From Lachnospira sp. UBA3212 (GTDB lineage: Bacteria; Bacillota; Clostridia; Lachnospirales; Lachnospiraceae), in NCBI GenBank assembly GCA_002363615.1, contig DEWK01000005.1, positions 24,578 through 88,577 of the forward strand: DNA of 64,000 bases, given 5' to 3'. Below the pieces are notes generated by a model that was not told where the DNA came from, searched no databases, and was given only the letters and a program-made list of their open reading frames with translations. The position numbers and the translations under genes are program-made. Below are positions 1-8,599 of the stretch, in pieces; positions within the stretch are counted from its first letter, which is position 1; every line of letters begins with the position of its first letter.

Positions 1-41
1 TGATTAAAAGTCAAGTGCTCTACCAACTGAGCTAATGCTCC
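1..41 (-). tRNA. tRNA-Lys(TTT), partial (cut by window start)
   Basis: The reverse complement starts GGAGCAT-TA-GCTC, with a D-arm and an anticodon loop CTTTTAA, giving anticodon TTT. The T-arm and 3' acceptor lie beyond the window edge. It is the last visible member of a minus-strand cluster transcribed from the promoter near 584-612. Confidence 0.9.
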
Positions 42-64
42 TAATTCATAGGTCATGACCTCAA

Positions 65-137
65 CTGGGCTAACGGGATTCGAACCCGTGAAATGCAGGA
101 GTCAAAGTCCTGTGCCTTACCGCTTGGCGATAGCCCA
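65..137 (-). tRNA. tRNA-Gln(TTG)
   Basis: Acceptor TGGGCTA pairs with TAGCCCA, followed by discriminator G. The anticodon loop reads CTTTGAC (TTG) and the T-loop is TTCGAAT. CCA is not encoded. Confidence 0.95.
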
Positions 138-173
138 CCGGTATTTGCAGAAAGAACTACTCTTTTTACAAAG

Positions 174-247
174 GGTGGGTAGAGGGGCTCGAACCCCCGA
201 CATCCAGAACCACAATCTGGCGTTCTGCCAACTGAACTATACCCACC
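174..247 (-). tRNA. tRNA-His(GTG)
   Basis: Anticodon loop TTGTGGT gives GTG. The extra 5' G (G-1) opposite C73, typical of histidine tRNA, is present and included in the coordinates. Confidence 0.95.
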
Positions 248-269
248 ATAATGGTGATCTTCTGATCAA

Positions 270-343
<74 letters not shown>

Positions 344-372
344 AAAGCACTTTACTTTTTGAGTAAAGTAAA

Positions 373-443
373 AGCAGGTGATGGGAATCGAACCCACGTA
401 TCTAGCTTGGAAGGCTAGTGTTCTACCATTGAACTACACCTGC
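373..443 (-). tRNA. tRNA-Gly(TCC)
   Basis: Acceptor GCAGGTG pairs with CACCTGC. Anticodon loop CTTCCAA gives TCC. The tRNA is short (71 nt) because of a small D-loop, as usual for glycine tRNA. Confidence 0.95.
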
Positions 444-447
444 ACAA

Positions 448-522
448 TCGGGGTGACAGGATTCGAACCTGCGACCTCTTGATCCCAAATCAAGCGCTCT
501 AGCCAAGCTGAGCCACACCCCG
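448..522 (-). tRNA. tRNA-Pro(TGG)
   Basis: Acceptor CGGGGTG pairs with CACCCCG, and anticodon loop TTTGGGA gives TGG. It is the first gene of the cluster, closest to the promoter. Confidence 0.95.
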
Positions 523-583
523 TCATATATTTATGACGTTTGTGATTTCCTGTGCGTTTCACTTCTCTCGCAACGCAAGTGTT

Positions 584-612
584 ATTATATGGTAAAGCCA
601 GGAAAAAGTCAA
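584..612 (-). promoter_or_regulatory. Promoter of the Pro-Gly-Arg-His-Gln-Lys tRNA cluster
   Basis: On the minus strand TTGACT-N17-TATAAT lies about 60 nt upstream of tRNA-Pro. This is a near-consensus housekeeping promoter. The rest of 523-713 shows no gene. Confidence 0.8.
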
Positions 613-713
613 CAACTTTTTTAAAAAAAATTTATTTTTTTTCGAAAACCGTGAATTCCCAGTATTTATAAGGCTTTTCAAAGGGTCAGTAAAGAATAAA
701 AATCTATAACAGC

Positions 714-1208
714 TTAGGATTTTAAAAATTTTTGTTCAAATTCTGCTTTGCCATTCCTTTCATTGATGGTAATAATCATGTAACTTGGCTTTCGATCTTC
801 CTGTCTTGGATAGGAAATACTTCCCGGATTCACTAAAATAATTCCTTCTTCCTCCCTAAGCACTGGTCTATGGGTATGTCCAAACATCACCAGATTAGCT
901 CCTCTAGCCCTCGCTTCCTCAAGAACCCCTCCTTCCCCTACGGATACACCATAGTGATGTCCATGCGTGAGAAAGGCCTGATATGACCCGATTTTCACGT
1001 CAATGTCATAAGGAAGAGGTGAGAAAAAATCATTATTTCCACGCACAGCAAACAAAGGACAACTTACAAGATCTGCAATCTCATTTTCCTGTCCCTCAAT
1101 ATCACCCAGGTGAACACATAGATCTACTTTCTTTTCTATATCCATAACCTTTAGGAAATTCCCTAATTCGCCATGGGTATCACTTATCACCAGTATTCTC
1201 ATAGGCAT
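714..1208 (-). CDS. YfcE/MJ0936-family metallophosphoesterase
   Basis: A 164-residue calcineurin-fold phosphodiesterase. All the metal motifs are visible in order: DTHG near residue 10, GDIEG near 36, GNND near 58, HGHHYG near 82 and GHTHRP near 111, followed by NPGSISYPR. Family members hydrolyse phosphodiesters in vitro; the physiological substrate is usually unknown. It directly abuts rdgB (stop codon of rdgB at 1209-1211), so the two are translationally coupled, an arrangement common in Firmicutes. An alternative start lies two codons downstream (MRILVIS). The product is expected to be cytosolic. Confidence 0.88.
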   Translation of the reverse strand: MPMRILVISDTHGELGNFLKVMDIEKKVDLCVHLGDIEGQENEIADLVSCPLFAVRGNNDFFSPLPYDIDVKIGSYQAFLTHGHHYGVSVGEGGVLEEARARGANLVMFGHTHRPVLREEEGIILVNPGSISYPRQEDRKPSYMIITINERNGKAEFEQKFLKS

Positions 1209-1808
1209 TTACCCCTCTAATTCCTTCTTTAAGGCCTCTTTTAAGGCTCTCATAGCCTTTCCCCTATGGCTAATGGCATTCTTCTGTTCAGAGGACATCT
1301 GAGCGGTTGTCATACCATATTCCGGGACGTATACAATAGGGTCATAGCCAAAGCCATTTTCACCGACTGGTTCCTTGGCAATTACCCCTTCAATTGTACC
1401 ACGTGTGGTAAGTACCTTACCATCCGGAAGGACCGCAACCATCGCACACACAAATCTGGCACTTCTTTCCTCTCCTACTGCATCCTTTACTCGATCAATC
1501 AAATTCTGATTCTTCACTTCATAAGACGTATCTTCTCCCATATATCTTGCAGAATAAATTCCCGGCTCACCACCAAGATAATCTATTTCCAGCCCGGAAT
1601 CATCTGCAATAACAATCTCCCCTGTTAACTTGCTAATGGTCTTAGCCTTAATTTTTGCATTCTCCTCAAATGTTGTACCATTCTCCACGATATCAGCGGT
1701 AATGCCTGCCTCCTTCATAGAAATCAGTTCTACCTCCAAACCATCTAACATTTGACGTAATTCCTGCATTTTATGTTCATTACCAGTTGCCACAATAATC
1801 TTTCTCAT
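1209..1808 (-). CDS. rdgB: XTP/dITP diphosphatase (RdgB/HAM1 family)
   Basis: A 199-residue enzyme that removes non-canonical purine nucleotides (dITP, XTP) from the pool by releasing pyrophosphate. Family motifs are intact: N-terminal ATGNEHKMQE, ADDSGLEIDYLGGEPG with SARYMGE, NGFGYDPIV, and SHRGKAMRAL near the C-terminus. Length is typical. It is 13 nt downstream of the RNA methyltransferase gene and abuts the phosphodiesterase gene, so the three probably form one operon. Confidence 0.93.
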   Translation of the reverse strand: MRKIIVATGNEHKMQELRQMLDGLEVELISMKEAGITADIVENGTTFEENAKIKAKTISKLTGEIVIADDSGLEIDYLGGEPGIYSARYMGEDTSYEVKNQNLIDRVKDAVGEERSARFVCAMVAVLPDGKVLTTRGTIEGVIAKEPVGENGFGYDPIVYVPEYGMTTAQMSSEQKNAISHRGKAMRALKEALKKELEG

Positions 1809-1821
1809 GATGCTTCTCCTC

Positions 1822-2997
1822 TTAATTCTGTTCTTCTAAGGCCTTACGCTTTGGTGGTTTTGGCCCCATAAATTGATAAAAATAAGTCTTAATCATACCG
1901 TTATAAATTTTACGGTTCTTCGTCGCCTTTAGGCCCATGTCCTTTGGCGCATCCTCATAAGAGGTAATCACATAGGCCGACCAGCTGTCAAGGGCTCGGT
2001 AGCGTTCCCCAATGGTTTGATATAGGCTTGGCAAACTTTCCAGATCTTCTAAACGCTCACCATAAGGCGGATTCGTAATAATAAACCCATACTTTTTACG
2101 ATGATTCAAATCCTTTACCTCCCTTGTTTGAAAATGAATAAATTCCTCAAGACCGGCACGTTTCGCATTCTCCTTGGCAAAGGCTACCATCTTAGGATCA
2201 ATATCATATCCTTGGATGTCCGGATCAATTTCTCGCAATTTAGCTAACCCGGTCTCCGCCCGATCATAGGCTTCATTACTTACCTCATACCAAACTTTCT
2301 TAGGAATTAAATTCTGCCAATTTTGAGAAGTAAATTCTCTTTCTAAACCAGGTGCCTGGTCTGCCGCAATCATGGCTGCCTCAATTGGAATGGTTCCGGA
2401 ACCACAAAATGGATCCACCAAAATTCGATCTGCATGCCAGGGAGTAAGCAAAATCAAGGCTGCCGCAAGGTTCTCGGCAATGGGAGCCTTGGCCGTTGAC
2501 TTTCTGTAGCCACGTCTGCTTAAGGCTTCTCCAGAAGTATCAAGAGCTACCGTGACCATATCCTTGTTAATAAATACACGAATGGGATAGTCCGCTCCAT
2601 CTTCCTTAAACCAATCGGTTTGATACTTGTTCTTTAAACGCTCTACAATAGCCTTTTTAACGATTCTTTGTATATCAGTGGTAGAAAAAAGCTTACTCTT
2701 TACCGATGTAGCTTTCGTCACCCAAAATTTCGCATCTGCCGGAAGATAATCTTCCCAAGGACAAGCCTTTACCGCTTCAAAAAGTTGATCAAATGTCCTT
2801 GCCTTAAAATATCCTACTTCTAAAAGAATACGGTTCGGTGTTCTAAGATAGATATTAGCTCTGGCAATGGCTGCTGCATCTCCAAAAAAACGAACTCTTC
2901 CATCTGTCACATCCTTAATTTCAAGACCCAGGTCCGTGATTTCTCTTTTTAATACGGATTCAATTCCAAAGTGACAAGGTGCCTGTAATGTATACAT
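1822..2997 (-). CDS. THUMP-domain class I SAM-dependent RNA methyltransferase (RlmL N-domain/YpsC type)
   Basis: A 391-residue protein. The N-terminal part (about 1-160) has a ferredoxin-like plus THUMP RNA-binding domain. The C-terminal part is a Rossmann methyltransferase with VDPFCGSGTIPIEAA (motif I), DIDPKMVAFAKENAKRAG, and the catalytic motif TNPPYGERL, typical of N2-guanine methyltransferases. Family members modify 23S rRNA; the exact nucleotide cannot be read from sequence. It is the first gene of a probable three-gene operon with rdgB and the phosphodiesterase. Confidence 0.88.
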   Translation of the reverse strand: MYTLQAPCHFGIESVLKREITDLGLEIKDVTDGRVRFFGDAAAIARANIYLRTPNRILLEVGYFKARTFDQLFEAVKACPWEDYLPADAKFWVTKATSVKSKLFSTTDIQRIVKKAIVERLKNKYQTDWFKEDGADYPIRVFINKDMVTVALDTSGEALSRRGYRKSTAKAPIAENLAAALILLTPWHADRILVDPFCGSGTIPIEAAMIAADQAPGLEREFTSQNWQNLIPKKVWYEVSNEAYDRAETGLAKLREIDPDIQGYDIDPKMVAFAKENAKRAGLEEFIHFQTREVKDLNHRKKYGFIITNPPYGERLEDLESLPSLYQTIGERYRALDSWSAYVITSYEDAPKDMGLKATKNRKIYNGMIKTYFYQFMGPKPPKRKALEEQN

Positions 2998-3035
2998 ATA
3001 AGCTTCCTCCTAATAATCTTTCTATAGTTTATCAC

Positions 3036-3080
3036 AAAAATAGAAAAGCCACCACCACAATCTGTGATAATGACTTTTCT
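3036..3080 (-). terminator. Intrinsic terminator of the pilMN operon
   Basis: The minus strand folds into an 18-bp hairpin (with several G-U pairs, 3-nt loop) beginning AGAAAAGTCA and ending GGCTTTTCT, then ATTTTTGT. It follows the last pilus gene and separates it from the housekeeping genes. Confidence 0.85.
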
Positions 3081-3110
3081 TTCTTACACTTTAGTAAAAA
3101 TCTTATTGAA

Positions 3111-4361
3111 TTAATACTCTACACTATTGGATTTTACATATCCACCGGTACAGTCTAAATAATCTGAAGTATCCTTGCCGAACTGGTATCTATACCAATC
3201 ATTCTGCTGAGTTCCCCATCCAAAGTCATAACTCTGGGAGGTTGAACTGTATGCATCTGCTCGAAGGTATAACATAATATGTTCACCTGGTCCTAAGCCC
3301 TTGCCACCATTAACATTTGCAAATGAGCCAGTAAAGGTGATGACATATGCATCATCATCATCCTGCTCAAGGGAAACACTAATTGAAGTTGACCATGGAA
3401 ATGGATTGTAGTTAACAAAATGATTTGCCAAATAATTCGCGTTACCATTTGGTGAAGTGAATCTGGTTTTCACTTGCTTATTCATCTTCATCTGTAAGGT
3501 AAAATCAGTAATGTAACGATTCTCTGCGGTATTGTTCAAATCAATTAAAAGATAACACTGGTTACCATTAATCTGATCTGAATAATATAATGCATTCTCA
3601 CCATCAATACGAGCTACCGGTGCATTCAAATGCCAATACCAACCTTTCAAATATCCCTTTACAGAAATAGATCCATTATCAGGAATATCCGGTTCATCAT
3701 CAGCATTCTCATCTACATTCTCAGTTACTAACCTGGTAGTCTCTTCTTCCGTAGTAGTTTCCTCTTCTAAATTATATTCTGTAATAGGTGTCTCAGTAGT
3801 AGACTCTTCCTCTGCAGGTGCAGCTGTTGTTGAAGTCTCCTCCTCACTAGAAGAAGTTGTGGTAGAAGATTCTGTGCTACTTTCTGACTCTAAAGAAGTC
3901 GATGAACCATTACGGAACACAATTGTCTGCTTCGTTGATTCCTTCTTAGATCCAACCTTAGCAGTTAAATTTACAGTAACAAAATCTCCGGTCTTGGTTA
4001 CCGAAAAAGCAGAAATGTATTTTGAAATTACATCCTTACTGCCATCAGCCTGTACATAATATAAACTATTTCCATCTAACTGAATAGAATTACCTGAATC
4101 AATAATTAGTTTTCCATTCGCAGAATCAAACGCAACCACATCGATATCAGCACCCTTAACTTTATCTGAAATAAAGTTAAATGCAGTTTGTAATTCTTCA
4201 TGTGTGTTAATGTCCTTGTTCTGCTTTGTATAATTAGAATTTACAGAATTCATAAATCCTAAAACTCCAGTCATTACGATTCCAAAAATAGCAATCGTAA
4301 CAATCAATTCAATTAAGGAAAGACCACGATTATCTTTTTTCAATTTATCATTAATATACAT
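3111..4361 (-). CDS. PilW/GspJ-like minor pilin with large C-terminal domain
   Basis: A 416-residue protein with a class III signal: KKDNRG cleaved before LSLIELIVTIAIFG, with Glu at +5 and a hydrophobic helix. A pilin-like region follows to about residue 155. A Ser/Thr/Glu-rich linker (about 155-225) contains repeats of ESTTE and TTEEE type. Then comes a roughly 185-residue C-terminal domain rich in Trp, Tyr and Gly (LKGWYWHLNAP, YDFGWGTQQNDWYRY). That domain may be a carbohydrate-binding beta-sandwich, but I cannot name the family from sequence alone. It is the last gene of the operon, 17 nt after the FimT-like gene. A tip adhesin role is inferred from the domain layout. Confidence 0.75.
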   Translation of the reverse strand: MYINDKLKKDNRGLSLIELIVTIAIFGIVMTGVLGFMNSVNSNYTKQNKDINTHEELQTAFNFISDKVKGADIDVVAFDSANGKLIIDSGNSIQLDGNSLYYVQADGSKDVISKYISAFSVTKTGDFVTVNLTAKVGSKKESTKQTIVFRNGSSTSLESESSTESSTTTSSSEEETSTTAAPAEEESTTETPITEYNLEEETTTEEETTRLVTENVDENADDEPDIPDNGSISVKGYLKGWYWHLNAPVARIDGENALYYSDQINGNQCYLLIDLNNTAENRYITDFTLQMKMNKQVKTRFTSPNGNANYLANHFVNYNPFPWSTSISVSLEQDDDDAYVITFTGSFANVNGGKGLGPGEHIMLYLRADAYSSTSQSYDFGWGTQQNDWYRYQFGKDTSDYLDCTGGYVKSNSVEY

Positions 4362-4378
4362 TTACAACACCTCCGCAT

Positions 4379-4885
4379 TTAATGACTTGTTTTACCAGTA
4401 ACTGCAGAGACCTGAATATCATATGTCCGGTCTCCCTTCACCACTGTTATTTTAGAAGGCTTTCCTAAATCATCACCAGATATATTTGTACAATTGTATA
4501 AGCCACCGCTACCCTTCTTGAAGCAAAAGATTACCCGATTGGAATCTACTTCTCTGGTAGTTCCTCCAGCAGTATACTTAATCGTTAATCGTTTATCTAC
4601 TTCTTCTTTTGATGAAACAGTCCAAGCAGTAGAGGATGATGCTCTTTTTAATGTTTCAATATATGTCTTTCCACCATCTTTTCTAAATTGAACTGCATAC
4701 TGACCACTTCGACTCATAGCAGTTAATCTTGTAGCTGCCATCTTTTGATTAATAAGTCTACCAGTAGCCTTCATCTTAGAAGATCCAAGAACTGAAATAC
4801 TGACACCGGTGATTGAAACAAGTACTGCTGATATCGCAAGTACAACGATTAATTCAATTAAAGACATACCTTTATTATCTTTCAT
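4379..4885 (-). CDS. FimT/GspH-like minor pilin
   Basis: A 168-residue prepilin. The leader MKDNKG precedes MSLIELIVVLAISAVLVSITG, with Glu at +5. After the helix comes a short soluble domain of GspH/FimT size (INQKMAATRLTAMSRSG, then beta strands ending at DRTYDIQVSAVTG). These pseudopilins sit in the tip complex that primes pilus assembly. The gene is between the GspK-like and PilW-like genes, 18-19 nt from each, so co-transcription is likely. Assignment rests on the N-terminal motif, size and position. Confidence 0.78.
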   Translation of the reverse strand: MKDNKGMSLIELIVVLAISAVLVSITGVSISVLGSSKMKATGRLINQKMAATRLTAMSRSGQYAVQFRKDGGKTYIETLKRASSSTAWTVSSKEEVDKRLTIKYTAGGTTREVDSNRVIFCFKKGSGGLYNCTNISGDDLGKPSKITVVKGDRTYDIQVSAVTGKTSH

Positions 4886-4903
4886 ATATTATCCTCAACT
4901 TCC

Positions 4904-7258
4904 TTAATCTACTTCCACGGTCCAGTTCTTTAACTGAATCAGATTCTTTGCTGAATTCGCATCCCTTGATTCCTCAGAAATCTCACTTGTAGTATCTGTA
5001 CTATAGAAACACTTGGTTCCTTCGTTAAAGAAATTATTAACAATATAGTCCTTCATACCATAGTATAAAGTGGCATTCTGATCATTTCCTGGATGATACT
5101 GATACTGAGTTCCTAACTGATTCGCACTAATTGTACCATTCCGTCCTTTTCCGATTACACATTCACCTACGGTATCATAGAAATCCTTAATTTCTGTATA
5201 ATCAGCTTCATTGTCAAGAACTGAATACTGGATACAAACACCCTTTGCAGCACTAGCACTCATAATCTGATAGCTAACTCGATCACGACACATTAAAACT
5301 CCGGTAAAGTAATCTCCACTATTGAACTGAACAGTATATCTATCTGCAAGTACAAATAAGAATAATCCTACCTTCGCTCCATTGGTCATATCCATGTTAC
5401 TACCAAAGGCATATGTTACAGTTAAGTCCTCTCCTTCGGCTGTGGTTGGTCTAAATCTTGAAGAGGTATTAACAAAATGATAAGTACTGATATCTGTACA
5501 TTCTTCAAGATCACTTAAGGTAAAATCATCTGTCGGATAGTAGATGGTTCTTCCCTTATTGGAAAGCTCTGTTATTTCACCACCTGACCAATCTGCCTCA
5601 TGTTCATCACTAAGAACCGTACCATTTCTCATCTTGTATTTTACACTATTCTGATCATCTGTAAAGTTACCATTATGGCATACAGATTCAAAGTGTGCAA
5701 CATTCACCAAATTAGCAAATTCCGGATCACATTCAACACTATTATAAAGATTAAACTTTGATGAATATGATGGGTAGTTACTACTGTTATAGGTAGTAAG
5801 CCATGTAGCAGTTGTCCTAGTAATATAGGCTCTTGCTCCCCATGTATAGTAATACAAGTAAGTACCACTCATGGCACTATTAGCTCCTACCACAACTGGA
5901 TAATAGATGGTAACCTTTGGAGTTGTATTTGCTCCATTTACTGTAATCTTACTTTGAAGTGTTGAATCTAAGTTTGCTACATCAAAGGAAATCGTATCAT
6001 CTACAATGGTTGGATTCTTTAACTGATAAACCTTGTTACCTGTTGGTTCTGTACTTCTATCATCACCATTGATACTTCCTAAAATATAACAGAAACTGGT
6101 TCCTGCTCTTTCATGATCCGCAGGATTTCCACCCCTTGTATCTGAAATATAATAGTTTGCATGTGCTGCATCCTGATCATACATAGCATCCGCAGAATGG
6201 GATACCGGATTATACTTATATGGGAAGAATTCTGAATAGGCCTCATTATCCGAATCATTACAATTATAAATTGTATAATTTCTTCCTGATTCCTCTCCAG
6301 TCAAATCAATCTGATAATACTTAGTACCAGTCATTCCTGTTCCCTGCTCTGAATTTGTTGTATAACAATATGCAACAATATTATTACAGGTAAGCTGTAC
6401 ACCTCGACCAAGTACCAATGTAGACATATGATCCAAATAAATGGTTCCCTTAACCGTTACCTGCGCATTCCTTCCAGAAAAGATCAAGGTACTCATATTA
6501 TCTACTACAACATCACCATTAAAGATAATCCTTGTTCCGGTAAAGTTAACATGTACTGAGTTATCTAACTTTAATGAGTTACCATTATCATTACATCCTA
6601 CATAGGCAGAACCTTCCTGTACAAGGTAAGATGGATGATTGTTTGAACTGTTCGATGCCTCGTTACCCGTATAATCAATACCTGAACCAGCAAGTACTGA
6701 ATATACATTCGATGGTGTCGAAACAGAAGTTCTTGCTTCCGGTGTATTAATGACAATATCAGTCTTAATTGTTTCTTCGTAATCACCATCATGATTTTCT
6801 GTGTTAATATAAGTAATCTTAAGGTCGTTAATCTCAAGGGTAGAAGCCGTTTCTGAAACACTTCCTACCGTAATTGACTTTACATAACCTCTACTATTAC
6901 TATATGTTTCTGCCTTCATGTTAGTTTTAATATAATCACTAACCGCAGTCGCTGTAAACGCATCTGCACTACCTGCAATTTCTGCTTTTACAGCTGTAAT
7001 AAAGTTTGCTGCCGAGTAATTCTCTAAATTTAAAACATTACCTGCAGCCGTCTGAAGAATAACTTGAGTCTCATCCAAGTAACTTTCTGTGTTATAGAAA
7101 GTATTTTTAGCCTTGGTATTAACCATTCTCATACGATAGGCTGTTCCTGCCAAAGTTAAAAGACTTCCCGCAAGAATCATAACCAAACTGATCACAATTA
7201 ATACACTGACCAAAGCAACACCCTTGTTGTCCTTCTTTAATCGCATTAATCTCTTCAT
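4904..7258 (-). CDS. Large GspK/PilX-like prepilin-type tip protein (784 aa)
   Basis: The N-terminus (KKDNKG before VALVSVLIVISLVMILAG) is a prepilin leader, but the +5 glutamate found in the neighbouring pilins is replaced by serine. Loss of Glu5 is a known hallmark of GspK-type tip pseudopilins, and GVALVSVLIV resembles the GspK start. The protein is very large for the family. The exposed region is rich in Asn, Thr, Ser and Tyr and includes a stretch (about residues 195-290) with regularly spaced hydrophobics (NSVHVNFTGTRIIFNGD, STLIFSG, STLVLGRG) suggesting a beta-helix. It lies between the PilV-like and FimT-like genes. It probably caps the pilus, which is an inference. Confidence 0.72.
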   Translation of the reverse strand: MKRLMRLKKDNKGVALVSVLIVISLVMILAGSLLTLAGTAYRMRMVNTKAKNTFYNTESYLDETQVILQTAAGNVLNLENYSAANFITAVKAEIAGSADAFTATAVSDYIKTNMKAETYSNSRGYVKSITVGSVSETASTLEINDLKITYINTENHDGDYEETIKTDIVINTPEARTSVSTPSNVYSVLAGSGIDYTGNEASNSSNNHPSYLVQEGSAYVGCNDNGNSLKLDNSVHVNFTGTRIIFNGDVVVDNMSTLIFSGRNAQVTVKGTIYLDHMSTLVLGRGVQLTCNNIVAYCYTTNSEQGTGMTGTKYYQIDLTGEESGRNYTIYNCNDSDNEAYSEFFPYKYNPVSHSADAMYDQDAAHANYYISDTRGGNPADHERAGTSFCYILGSINGDDRSTEPTGNKVYQLKNPTIVDDTISFDVANLDSTLQSKITVNGANTTPKVTIYYPVVVGANSAMSGTYLYYYTWGARAYITRTTATWLTTYNSSNYPSYSSKFNLYNSVECDPEFANLVNVAHFESVCHNGNFTDDQNSVKYKMRNGTVLSDEHEADWSGGEITELSNKGRTIYYPTDDFTLSDLEECTDISTYHFVNTSSRFRPTTAEGEDLTVTYAFGSNMDMTNGAKVGLFLFVLADRYTVQFNSGDYFTGVLMCRDRVSYQIMSASAAKGVCIQYSVLDNEADYTEIKDFYDTVGECVIGKGRNGTISANQLGTQYQYHPGNDQNATLYYGMKDYIVNNFFNEGTKCFYSTDTTSEISEESRDANSAKNLIQLKNWTVEVD

Positions 7259-7288
7259 AATTATAACCTCTCTTTCGGTACGAAAGTC

Positions 7289-7861
7289 CTAATCAACAAG
7301 TGCATAAGATAATACGGATCCTTCCATGCTTGATAAGCATTTTGAAGTATCTCTTGAAAGATATACCTTAACACTTGCATCATAATAAGTCTTCACCTTA
7401 AGATTGAATTCTTTTAGATTATTAATAGCAGTAGAATTACTTGCCTTTCCAGTGTCCTGGTTAATCGTAACTACCACATCATACTTCGAACCATCATATA
7501 CAGCCTTTTTAAAAGTATATACCTTTTTTCCATTGGAATCTGTTGTCTCCTCCAAAGAGTCAAAACTTAATCCAAAGAAGAAGTCCGATGGTGGATTTGC
7601 AGGATCATATCCTGCAGCTAACTGATTAAATACAGTCTTTCCACCAGCTGCCTTCATATTCTCAAAAGTATCTTCTGCAACTGCTGTAGCATTCTGAATC
7701 ATATTAGACTTATTATTGACCTTAGCACCTTGTACAAAGGTACCTAAAAGAGGAACGGTTACAATAACCAGGATTGCAATGGCAACAAGCAATTCTACCA
7801 GAGTCAATCCTCGGTTATCATTTTTTAAAGTTTTATCCTCGTGTCTTTTGTTATTTAACAA
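7289..7861 (-). CDS. PilV/GspI-like minor pilin
   Basis: A 190-residue prepilin with a hydrophilic leader (about 19 residues ending NDNRG) before LTLVELLVAIAILVIVTVPLLG, with Glu at +5. After the helix, AVAEDTFENMKAAGG is the GspI/PilV-type continuation. It is 15 nt downstream of the PilO-like gene and 30 nt upstream of the GspK-like gene. It most likely belongs to the minor-pilin priming complex. Confidence 0.8.
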   Translation of the reverse strand: MLNNKRHEDKTLKNDNRGLTLVELLVAIAILVIVTVPLLGTFVQGAKVNNKSNMIQNATAVAEDTFENMKAAGGKTVFNQLAAGYDPANPPSDFFFGLSFDSLEETTDSNGKKVYTFKKAVYDGSKYDVVVTINQDTGKASNSTAINNLKEFNLKVKTYYDASVKVYLSRDTSKCLSSMEGSVLSYALVD

Positions 7862-7876
7862 TTTACATCAACCTCT

Positions 7877-8584
7877 CTACTGTTCTGCAGCACCGAGCAA
7901 TTCATCTACACCGGTAAGTGCCACACCAGTATCAGCGTTCTCATATTCACGTGGCTTAGCTGTGTTATCAAGAGTATAAACATCTAATGTAATAGTTCCA
8001 CTTACAGCTTCTGGCTCCTCATCCGTTGCATTTCTTGCCATACTAATTGAGGTAGCCACCATCGTGTATTCTGAGTTCTTATAAATGTAATCGATTAAGG
8101 AAACGATATCATCATAAGAATCTGCTGTATACTGGAATGTTACCACTCCAGTTCTCATGACGTAACCTGATCCGATATCAGTAGCAACGCTAAACTCACC
8201 TGTTGAGCTTGTTCTTGCTGCTGCCTCATCAATTGATGCACCTGCTTCTGTAAAGCTTGCATCACTAATTGCTACGTTAAAAGTTGTGCTGTTTTCAAAT
8301 TCGTCCATTAATAAAATTCCATCTTCACTTCTGAATTCGATAGCAAAATCCTTTAAGCTCTGATTAATCGTATTCTGAGCAGACTGAATATCTTTATCCA
8401 TCTCTGCACTCTTTGCTTTTAAACCTTCCAGTCGATCTACTTCTGACTCTAAGGTGCCAATTTCTGTATTAATCTTGTCGACCTCTGCCATATTATTTCT
8501 AAAGTATCCCTGAATCGTTACAAAGAGAACAATAATACCTACAGCAATAACGATTACTCCAAGTTGTTTATTTCCTAATCTCAT
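7877..8584 (-). CDS. pilO: PilO-like inner-membrane pilus alignment protein
   Basis: A 235-residue bitopic protein. One transmembrane helix near residues 9-26 (GVIVIAVGIIVLFVTIQGYF) is followed by a coiled coil (VDKINTEIGTLESEVDRLEGLKAK) and a ferredoxin-like periplasm-side domain, the PilO/GspM layout. It directly follows the pilMN fusion gene (15 nt), matching the conserved pilM-N-O order. PilO partners PilN to link the cytoplasmic motor platform to the fibre. The symbol is given by position and topology, since primary sequence is weakly conserved in this family. Confidence 0.78.
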   Translation of the reverse strand: MRLGNKQLGVIVIAVGIIVLFVTIQGYFRNNMAEVDKINTEIGTLESEVDRLEGLKAKSAEMDKDIQSAQNTINQSLKDFAIEFRSEDGILLMDEFENSTTFNVAISDASFTEAGASIDEAAARTSSTGEFSVATDIGSGYVMRTGVVTFQYTADSYDDIVSLIDYIYKNSEYTMVATSISMARNATDEEPEAVSGTITLDVYTLDNTAKPREYENADTGVALTGVDELLGAAEQ

Positions 8585-8599
8585 GTCTCTACCTCCTTA

